DNA of 6,257 nucleotides from Nitrospiria bacterium (GTDB lineage: Bacteria > Nitrospirota > CAKKRA01 > 9FT-COMBO-42-15). Position numbers and translations under genes: made by a program. The stretch lies in the NCBI GenBank assembly GCA_919902475.1, contig CAKKRA010000145.1:1-6257 (forward strand), written 5' to 3'. The notes under the pieces were generated by a model, which saw only the letters and a list, made by a program, of their open reading frames with translations, ran no database searches and was not told the DNA's origin. Of the stretch, positions 1 to 4,763 are shown piece after piece; positions within the stretch are counted from its first letter, which is position 1, and every line of letters starts with the position of its first letter.

Positions 1-43
1 GTTTAAACCAAAGCCGGCATTGAAGTTAGCAAAAGTTGAATAA

Positions 44-187
44 CAGAAGTCTAACCAATTGATATCTATAATCTTGGCAGAGGCGCACAACATGCTCCGC
101 GTCATTGATGAGGACAAATCAGAGCCCAACGGCTATCTTTACCCAGCGTCAATCTTTGTGCCTATAGAACTGCAAGAAGCATCGTAA
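44..187 (+). pseudogene. Short open frame, possible remnant or C-terminal part of a small conserved protein
   Basis: An in-frame stop lies at 41-43 and the frame then runs open to TAA at 185-187. Possible starts are TTG at 59 or 74 and ATG at 92; none has a recognisable Shine-Dalgarno. From ATG 92 the product would be only 31 residues. The stretch after it, including RVIDEDKSEPNGYLYP and a terminal FVPIEL, looks like real protein rather than random frame: it resembles the C-terminal part of small bacterial proteins with an RVIDE-x-YLYP-x-FVPIEL-like ending (recalled resemblance, not checked). The upstream part lacks the expected N-terminal half, so I favour a truncated or frameshifted gene. 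It lies 29 bases before the peptidase-like gene and shares its higher GC. No function can be assigned. A short functional peptide is the alternative. Confidence 0.35.
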
Positions 188-216
188 GCTGCTTAATAGT
201 ATTGTTGGATATAATT

Positions 217-630
217 ATGAAACCAGTTGTTCAATTAGAACGTACAGGCTGTGCTATCGCGAGCGTTGCTGCTATCGTCGGTCTCTCGTACCAGAAAGCA
301 AAGGCGATCGCTAATTCGCTCGGCATTTTCGCACAGGACAAGAGCTTGTGGTCGGAAACCTCGCATGTTCGGAAACTGCTGAGCCACTTTGGCATTAAAA
401 CTGGTTCTCATGAAATTCCGTTTCGTTCATGGGAAGCTCTCCCGGATCTCGCACTATTGTCAATAAAGTGGCATCTTGAAAATGGCTGCCCATATTGGCA
501 TTGGGTGGTGTTTGTTCGTGAAGGCGGGCAATTCTATGTGCTGGACTCAAAGAAGAGCCTGCATAGCAATCTCAGAACAGACTTTAGGCGCATGAAGCCG
601 AAGTGGTATATTCCTATTACGGATATCTAA
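217..630 (+). CDS. C39-like (papain-fold) cysteine peptidase-like protein, 137 aa
   Basis: The protein has the layout of a minimal papain-like/C39-type domain. It opens with QLERTGCAIAS, where Cys12 sits at the start of a helix as in C39 and related peptidases; His95 follows in WHWVVFV and Asp110 in the YVLDSKKSL strand, giving a plausible Cys-His-Asp triad. There is no signal peptide, no membrane segment and no ABC-transporter domain, so it is a stand-alone cytoplasmic domain. Its substrate is unknown; similar small proteins occur widely as hypothetical or peptidase C39-like proteins. I chose ATG 217 because the conserved region begins at once; an upstream TTG at 202 adds five residues, and neither start has a clear Shine-Dalgarno. 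The gene is richer in GC (180 of 360 bases in 241-600) than the rest of the window, suggesting separate origin. Its TAA stop lies inside a 7-mer resembling an integron core site. Peptidase activity is inferred only from motif order. Confidence 0.75.
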   Translation: MKPVVQLERTGCAIASVAAIVGLSYQKAKAIANSLGIFAQDKSLWSETSHVRKLLSHFGIKTGSHEIPFRSWEALPDLALLSIKWHLENGCPYWHWVVFVREGGQFYVLDSKKSLHSNLRTDFRRMKPKWYIPITDI

Positions 631-802
631 CGCCAATAATGCCTCCAGTTGTTAAGTGAAAACGTCCCTAAGCGGAAATTAAAATAAAAATAATTTTTTC
701 CACCCTGATACCTTCTTACCTGCAAGCGCTTCATCTCAAGCTAATGGGGTGTGCTTTTTTCTTAGGCTTTCTTTTTTGCCCTTTTTGTGTTATCTTTAAA
801 AC
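631..802. other. AT-rich intergenic gap between the peptidase-like gene and the toxin-antitoxin pair
   Basis: This gap marks the change from the GC-richer left patch to the AT-rich remainder. It holds an A-rich run (about 677-693) and a strongly T-rich tract (754-786). No convincing rho-independent terminator was found: GGGT near 747 and GCCC near 778 could pair only weakly across a long loop. TATCTT at 791-796 could be a -10 box with the MNT start codon only six bases beyond it, which would make that mRNA nearly leaderless, but no good -35 is present. A 20-codon ORF occupies 744-806 (listed separately). Confidence 0.5.
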
Positions 803-806
803 ATGA
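744..806 (+). CDS. Possible 20-residue hydrophobic leader peptide
   Basis: An ATG at 744 opens a 20-codon frame rich in Phe, with a Cys-Pro-Phe-Cys segment. It stops at TGA 804-806, overlapping the MNT start codon at 803-805 in an ATGA arrangement typical of translational coupling. The MNT gene has no Shine-Dalgarno of its own, which would fit delivery of ribosomes from an upstream frame. Against it, this ORF also lacks a Shine-Dalgarno, and a T-rich tract will produce Phe-rich frames by chance. Real translation is uncertain. Confidence 0.2.
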   Translation: MGCAFFLGFLFCPFCVIFKT

Positions 807-1219
807 TACGGTATAAAAAACTTCCTGACGATATCCTTCAAAAAATCGACTCACTTACAGGCTTTTTCAAAAAGGATTCCAATATAATCTTTGCTTATCT
901 ATTCGGCGGGCTTTTAAAAAAGAGGCGCAGCCCTTTGAGCGATATTGATATTGCTCTTTATCTGAAGGACACAGGGAAATCAGACTATCTTGAGTTGTTT
1001 GGCAAGATAAGCGGTCTTCTCAATACCGATGAGGTTGACCTTGTGATTTTAAATACTGCTCCCATTAGCCTTGCCGGAAGGATATTACAAGGCAGAAAGG
1101 TTTTGATTGATAAAAATCCTTTTTTAAGACACAAATACGAATCACTTACATTGCGAAAATATTTTGATTTTAAAATAAAAGAATGCAATATTCTGAAGAG
1201 GAGATACGGCATTGGTTGA
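803..1219 (+). CDS. mntA: MNT-type nucleotidyltransferase antitoxin (MntA-like), 138 aa
   Basis: This is a minimal nucleotidyltransferase of the DNA polymerase beta superfamily. Its motif is Phe34-Gly35-Gly36, ten residues, then Asp47-Ile-Asp49, corresponding to the family GS-X10-DXD motif; Asp79 in DEVDLVIL is the expected third metal-binding acid. In studied type VII toxin-antitoxin systems the MNT protein uses ATP to AMPylate the tyrosine of the HepT toxin's RX4HXY motif and so silences it. The 8-base overlap with the hepT-like gene supports that role here. The usual Ser of the GS motif is Gly36, and the downstream Gly common in this loop is Lys40, so nucleotide handling may differ. The C-terminus is basic (KIKECNILKRR). 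No Shine-Dalgarno precedes ATG 803. Family assignment is firm; the antitoxin role is inferred from pairing. Confidence 0.9.
   Translation: MIRYKKLPDDILQKIDSLTGFFKKDSNIIFAYLFGGLLKKRRSPLSDIDIALYLKDTGKSDYLELFGKISGLLNTDEVDLVILNTAPISLAGRILQGRKVLIDKNPFLRHKYESLTLRKYFDFKIKECNILKRRYGIG
1198..1203 (+). promoter_or_regulatory. Shine-Dalgarno that fixes the TTG start of hepT
   Basis: GAGGAG lies eight bases before TTG 1212, inside the end of the MNT gene. It supports TTG 1212 over the next in-frame ATG at 1251, which would delete the first conserved helix. Confidence 0.75.
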
Positions 1220-1625
1220 CAAACTTCTGATAGGAAGAAAGCTTGCTGAGATGGAAACATACCTGAGCCAGATCAAGGGATTTTCTAAAGTTTCGGTTGC
1301 CGAATATAAGAGGAATTGGAAGACGCAGAGGATTGTGGAGAGGACATTGCAGATTATGATTGAATTATGCATAGATGTTGCAAATCACCTTGTTTCTGAT
1401 AAAGGTATGAGGCTGCCAACTGGTTATGCTGATACCTTTAAGGTTCTAATGGAAGAAAAAATTATAGGCAAGAATTTGTTTAAGACAATGGAAAAGATGG
1501 CAAAGTTCAGGAATATAATTGTGCATCAATACGAAAAGATAGACCCTGCCATAGTAGTATCAATCCTACATAAAAATTTAGATGATTTTGAAAGATATAA
1601 AAAGGCGATAGTTAAATCTTTGTGA
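1212..1625 (+). CDS. hepT: HepT-like HEPN RNase toxin (DUF86 family), 137 aa
   Basis: An all-helical HEPN protein of the HepT/DUF86 family. The RX4HXY catalytic signature is intact: Arg100, His105 and Tyr107 in FRNIIVHQYEK. Known members are metal-independent RNases acting on mRNA or the 3' end of tRNA, and the motif tyrosine is AMPylated by the partner MNT protein. The start VDKLLIGRKLAEMETYLSQ matches the usual family beginning, agreeing with a TTG start at 1212 and the strong Shine-Dalgarno at 1198-1203. The ORF overlaps the MNT gene by eight bases (1212-1219), so the pair is translationally coupled, antitoxin first. Length is typical. rtcA follows after 16 bases. Toxin identity is well supported; its RNA target cannot be read from sequence. 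Confidence 0.9.
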   Translation: MVDKLLIGRKLAEMETYLSQIKGFSKVSVAEYKRNWKTQRIVERTLQIMIELCIDVANHLVSDKGMRLPTGYADTFKVLMEEKIIGKNLFKTMEKMAKFRNIIVHQYEKIDPAIVVSILHKNLDDFERYKKAIVKSL

Positions 1626-1641
1626 AACATCCAATTCTATT

Positions 1642-2682
1642 ATGACAATCAAAATTGACGGAAGCTACGGCGAGGGCGGCGGGCAGATATTAAGGACAAG
1701 CCTCTCGCTTTCCTGCGTTACAAAGAGGCCGATAGAGATTTATAATATCAGAAAGGGCAGAAAGAAGCCCGGCCTTCAGCCTCAGCACCTAACATGCGTA
1801 AAGGCAGCGCAGGCAATCTCTGATGCAGAGGTGCAGGGCGCTGAACTTCAATCACAGAATCTCATCTTTATACCACAAAAGATTAAGTCAGGAGATTATC
1901 TCTTTGATGTTGGTGAGATAAAAGGCAGCGCTGGCTCTGTCTCATTAGTCCTTCAGACAGTGCTTTTGCCGCTTTTATATGCAGATGCGCCTTCCACTGT
2001 TACCATTATTGGCGGCACACATGTCCCATGGAGCCCTCCTTTTCATTATCTAAAGGATGTCTTTGGCGCAGCAATTGCTAAAATGGGATTTAATATAGAG
2101 CTTGATATAGAAAGGTGGGGCTGGTATCCAATAGGCGGCGGGAGGATAAGGGCAGTAATAAATCCTGCAAAGGCTTTTCATGGGTTAAATATAGTTGAAA
2201 GAGGAAGACTAACGGCGGTTAAAGGCATCTCTGCTGTATCAAATCTTCCATTGAGCATTGCAGAGAGGCAGAGGGATAAAGGAATAAGTTTATTAAATAA
2301 AAAAGGTATAGAGGCAGAAATAGACATTATCAATGCGCCTTCTGTTGGCAAAGGAACCTTCTTTTTTCTTCTTGCTGAATTTGAAAACTCTATCGTAGGT
2401 TTTTCCTCTCTCGGTGCAATAGGAAAAAGGGCAGAGGAGGTTGCAGAAGAGGCTTGCAAGGAGTTTTTTGATTTTATAGAAGCCAAAGGCGCTGTTGACC
2501 CGCATCTTGCAGACCAGTTGATTCTATATATGTCAGTCGGGAAAGGTGAGTCATCCTTTACAACAAGCCGTATCACACAGCATCTTCTAACCAATATTTG
2601 GGTGATAAAGCAGTTTATGCCAGTAGAGATAAAGATAGAGGAAATGGATGGCGCAGGAAGGGTTTGGTGTTGCAGCAAATAA
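1642..2682 (+). CDS. rtcA: RNA 3'-terminal phosphate cyclase RtcA, 346 aa
   Basis: RtcA converts an RNA 3'-phosphate to a 2',3'-cyclic phosphate using ATP through a covalent enzyme-AMP intermediate, and is a cytoplasmic RNA-end processing enzyme. The N-terminus has the family hallmark DGSYGEGGGQILRTSLSLS (residues 6-24), then the Arg/Gln-rich segment around RKGRKKPGLQPQH (37-49). WGWYPIGGGRI (159-169) corresponds to the cyclase signature. His314 in TQHLLTNIWV aligns with the adenylated histidine (His309 in E. coli RtcA). Length is close to the E. coli enzyme and I see no break. No clear Shine-Dalgarno precedes ATG 1642; with only 16 bases after hepT it is probably read on the same mRNA. No rtcB ligase or rtcR activator is present. 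The paralogous ribosome factor Rcl1 lacks the catalytic His, so true cyclase is the better call. Confidence 0.95.
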   Translation: MTIKIDGSYGEGGGQILRTSLSLSCVTKRPIEIYNIRKGRKKPGLQPQHLTCVKAAQAISDAEVQGAELQSQNLIFIPQKIKSGDYLFDVGEIKGSAGSVSLVLQTVLLPLLYADAPSTVTIIGGTHVPWSPPFHYLKDVFGAAIAKMGFNIELDIERWGWYPIGGGRIRAVINPAKAFHGLNIVERGRLTAVKGISAVSNLPLSIAERQRDKGISLLNKKGIEAEIDIINAPSVGKGTFFFLLAEFENSIVGFSSLGAIGKRAEEVAEEACKEFFDFIEAKGAVDPHLADQLILYMSVGKGESSFTTSRITQHLLTNIWVIKQFMPVEIKIEEMDGAGRVWCCSK

Positions 2683-2698
2683 ATTCATTTGCTATACT
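2670..2698 (+). promoter_or_regulatory. Promoter of the LysR gene with a palindromic spacer
   Basis: TTGCAG (2670-2675) and TATACT (2693-2698) are separated by exactly 17 bases, a good sigma-70 match lying over the end of rtcA. Initiation near 2705 would leave only about five bases before ATG 2710, so the message would be nearly leaderless; indeed no Shine-Dalgarno is visible. The spacer is almost filled by an inverted repeat, GCAAAT (2675-2680) and ATTTGC (2687-2692). Confidence 0.55.
2675..2692. repeat. 18-bp near-palindrome, candidate operator
   Basis: GCAAAT and ATTTGC arms flank a central AATT with one mismatched pair, so 16 of 18 positions are symmetric. It covers the -35/-10 spacer of the LysR promoter, where a bound dimer would block RNA polymerase. 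Autorepression by the downstream LysR protein is an attractive guess, although the site does not fit the classic T-N11-A spacing well. It also spans the rtcA stop codon. Confidence 0.45.
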
Positions 2699-2709
2699 GA
2701 AAAATAATT

Positions 2710-3600
2710 ATGGAACTTAGATTTTTAGAGATATTTTGCAAGGTTGTTGAATTAAAAAGTTTTTCAAAGGCTGCCTCTGCCCTTTTCTTAACTCAGCCGA
2801 CTATAAGCAGCCACATAAAGGCGCTTGAAGATGAGGCGGGGATACAGCTCCTTGACCGTTTGGGAAGGAATGTCCTGCCTACAAAGGCAGGAGAGCTTTT
2901 ATACAAGTATGCAAAGGAGATTGTGATCCTTAAATATAATGCAGCGCAGGCGCTTAATCAATTTGCAGGCAATACAAAGGGGTCGCTTATTATAGGCGGC
3001 AGCACAATCCCTGGCGAATATATCCTGCCTGAATACATCGGCAGATTCAAAGATGCGCATCCAGAGATTGCAATAACACTGAAAATCGGCGACAGCCAGA
3101 ATATAATTGATATGCTGATTGACGGCGCTGTAGAAGCAGCCGTTGCTGGTTCAAAGACAGATGACAAAAATATTGAATGCAGGGAATTTTTAAAGGACGA
3201 ATTGGTGCTTGTTGCCTCAAAAAAACATTTCAGGGATATGAAGAAGCAGATAAATATAAAAGATTTAAAGGACAATCCTATTGTGATCAGAGAACAGGGC
3301 TCAGGTTCAAGAAGAACATTTGAAAAGGCATTAAAAGAAAACGGCATAGGCATAGAGGATCTGAATATAGCGGCAGAGGTCGGCTCTACAGAGGCAGTTA
3401 AAAATTCTGTTATAGCCGGAATAGGCGTTTCATTTCTATCTAAATTTGCTGTAATGGACGAAACATCAGCAAGGATATTGAAACGGATTTCTGTTAAGGA
3501 TTTTAATATAACGAGGCATTTTTACATTCTTACCAACAGGTCAAGGGCGGTCTCTCCAATCTGCCGCTCCTTTATAAACACCCTTTTGTCCTCTCTATAG
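2710..3600 (+). CDS. LysR-family transcriptional regulator, selenium-metabolism-associated type, 296 aa
   Basis: A complete LysR regulator. A winged helix-turn-helix occupies residues 1-60 (FLEIFCKVVELKSFSKAAS, then LTQPTISSHIKALEDEAG), followed by a linker helix and a periplasmic-binding-protein-like effector domain from about residue 91. GSTIPGEYILPEYIGRF (97-113) and REQGSGSRRTFE (194-205) form the expected two sides of the effector pocket. The whole chain, especially the TIPGEYILP segment, matches what I recall of LysR proteins catalogued as selenium metabolism-associated; that subfamily call is from memory and no selenium genes lie in this window. It starts 27 bases after rtcA and appears to have its own promoter and an operator-like palindrome. 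Possible targets are rtcA, its own gene or the next gene; the sequence does not decide. The generic LysR call is firm. Confidence 0.9.
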   Translation: MELRFLEIFCKVVELKSFSKAASALFLTQPTISSHIKALEDEAGIQLLDRLGRNVLPTKAGELLYKYAKEIVILKYNAAQALNQFAGNTKGSLIIGGSTIPGEYILPEYIGRFKDAHPEIAITLKIGDSQNIIDMLIDGAVEAAVAGSKTDDKNIECREFLKDELVLVASKKHFRDMKKQINIKDLKDNPIVIREQGSGSRRTFEKALKENGIGIEDLNIAAEVGSTEAVKNSVIAGIGVSFLSKFAVMDETSARILKRISVKDFNITRHFYILTNRSRAVSPICRSFINTLLSSL

Positions 3601-3629
3601 AAAAGCTGCTTAGTATTCAAAAAATCAAT

Positions 3630-3671
3630 TTGACATATTTATATTATCTATGATATTTTATCCTGTATAAT
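3630..3671 (+). promoter_or_regulatory. Promoter region of the transglutaminase-like gene
   Basis: A perfect TTGACA lies at 3630-3635. The best-spaced -10 partners are GATATT (3652-3657, 16-base spacer) or ATATTT (3653-3658, 17-base spacer). A consensus TATAAT also occurs at 3666-3671 but is 30 bases from TTGACA and lacks a good -35 of its own. Which -10 is used is unclear, but the AT-rich 92-base gap plausibly starts a separate transcript. Confidence 0.45.
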
Positions 3672-3678
3672 AATTTAG

Positions 3679-3684
3679 AGGAGG
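3679..3684 (+). promoter_or_regulatory. Strong Shine-Dalgarno of the transglutaminase-like gene
   Basis: AGGAGG ends eight bases before ATG 3693, fixing that start and with it the signal peptide. Confidence 0.8.
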
Positions 3685-3692
3685 ATGCAGCC

Positions 3693-4724
3693 ATGTCAAG
3701 CAAGATTGTTTCAGCGTTTATAGCAGTTCAATTTATTTTTGTTTGCCTGTATGGTGTTTCATTTGCAAAGGAGAGGGAGGGCGAGGTTATTTTTAAGGTA
3801 AGCATCCAGGCGCCGGAGGATAGTAAGGACATAAAACTCTGGGTTCCCTATCCGGTTTCAGACAGCGAACAAAAGATAGAGGATGTAAAGATAGATGGCA
3901 ATTTCTCCAAGAGTGCTGTGTATAGCCAAAAAATAGAGAATGACCGCGCTATTTATGCAGAATGGAGCAAACCAGCAAAGGAGAGAACCTTCACCTTTAC
4001 TTTTAAGGCAAAGGCAGTTGAAAGGGTTAAAAAAGATTTTTTGGCGGTAAATTTGTCTCAAAAATCCGACATGCCGAAAGAGATTAATAAATATCTGCAG
4101 GGTTCTGAGTTTATTCCAACAGACGGAAAAATCAGGGAGATTGCGTTAAATGTTACAACCGGCAGAAAGACTATTCTTGAGAAGGCAACAGCTGTTTATG
4201 ACTGGGTTGTGGAAAATACCTTCAGTGACCCGAATATTCAGGGATGCGGAATAGGTGATGTTGAAAGGATTCTTGCAGAAAAAGGCGGCAAATGCGTTGA
4301 CATCAGCTCTGTATTTGTTTCAGTTGCACGGGCAGCCGGGGTTCCTGCAAGAGAGGTCTTTGGTCTAAGGCTCGGCAAAAAGGCAGAAGAAGATATGACA
4401 GGCGGGCATCATTGCTGGGCAGAATTTTATCTGCCGGGCTATGGATGGGTTCCTGTTGATCCTGCAGATGTAAGAAAGGCAATGCTCGCAGAGAATCTGG
4501 ATCTGGAGGCTGCAAAAAAATACCGCGATTATTTCTTTGGCGCAGTAGATGAATACAGGATTGTCCTTGCCAGGGGTGAGAAGGGTTATACTCTTAACCC
4601 AAAACAGAATAATGCGCCTTTGGCGTATTTTATGTATCCTTATGCAGAGGTAAACGGCAGGGCGCTTGAATGGCTTGCTGCACAGAAAGAGTTAAAATAT
4701 CAGATAACATTCAAAGAAAAATAA
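3693..4724 (+). CDS. Exported transglutaminase-like domain protein, 343 aa
   Basis: Residues 1-25 form a signal peptide (SSK, hydrophobic IVSAFIAVQFIFVCLYG, likely cleavage after SFA25); the Cys18 context is not a lipobox, so a soluble periplasmic or secreted protein is expected. Residues 30-120 look like a beta-sandwich N-terminal domain with LWVPYPV (49-55), as seen in other transglutaminase-like proteins. The core follows with an intact papain-like triad: Cys201 in GGKCVDISSVFVSVARAAGVPAR, His240 in GHHCWAEFY, and Asp256 in YGWVPVDPAD. Such bacterial proteins may act as cysteine peptidases or cross-linkers of proteins or cell wall; the substrate cannot be told. About 85 residues follow the core and include an aromatic segment (AYFMYPYAEV). 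It has its own promoter and Shine-Dalgarno, and converges on the antiporter gene with a 39-base gap that shows no terminator hairpin. Confidence 0.88.
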   Translation: MSSKIVSAFIAVQFIFVCLYGVSFAKEREGEVIFKVSIQAPEDSKDIKLWVPYPVSDSEQKIEDVKIDGNFSKSAVYSQKIENDRAIYAEWSKPAKERTFTFTFKAKAVERVKKDFLAVNLSQKSDMPKEINKYLQGSEFIPTDGKIREIALNVTTGRKTILEKATAVYDWVVENTFSDPNIQGCGIGDVERILAEKGGKCVDISSVFVSVARAAGVPAREVFGLRLGKKAEEDMTGGHHCWAEFYLPGYGWVPVDPADVRKAMLAENLDLEAAKKYRDYFFGAVDEYRIVLARGEKGYTLNPKQNNAPLAYFMYPYAEVNGRALEWLAAQKELKYQITFKEK

Positions 4725-4763
4725 CAGTCTCACTGCACCAGCCTTCTATAACAGCAAAACCAC

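Noticed and set aside
1..8. GTTTAAAC palindrome at the very start of the window
   Set aside because: An isolated 8-mer with no partner or nearby feature; likely chance.
2..43. Fourteen codons ending in TAA that could be the tail of an upstream gene
   Set aside because: Only 13 residues (ending LAKVE) are visible and the window edge cuts the rest; too little to call a gene.
747..786. Possible rho-independent terminator ending in a T run before the MNT gene
   Set aside because: The stem would be only four pairs, one a G-U, over a loop of more than 25 bases.
985..1372. Minus-strand open frames opposite the toxin-antitoxin pair
   Set aside because: Both lie opposite well-supported genes, have no Shine-Dalgarno and show Ser/Leu/Phe-rich shadow composition.
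2178..2678. Long minus-strand open frame inside rtcA
   Set aside because: It is a shadow of rtcA, whose motifs span the whole region; its own translation has no recognisable family features.
3693..3770. Lipoprotein signal in the transglutaminase-like protein (Cys18)
   Set aside because: The residues before Cys18 (IFV) do not fit a lipobox; a normal cleavage site after Ala25 is better.
4725..4763. Bidirectional terminator between the convergent transglutaminase and antiporter genes
   Set aside because: No inverted repeat of useful length is present in the 39 bases.
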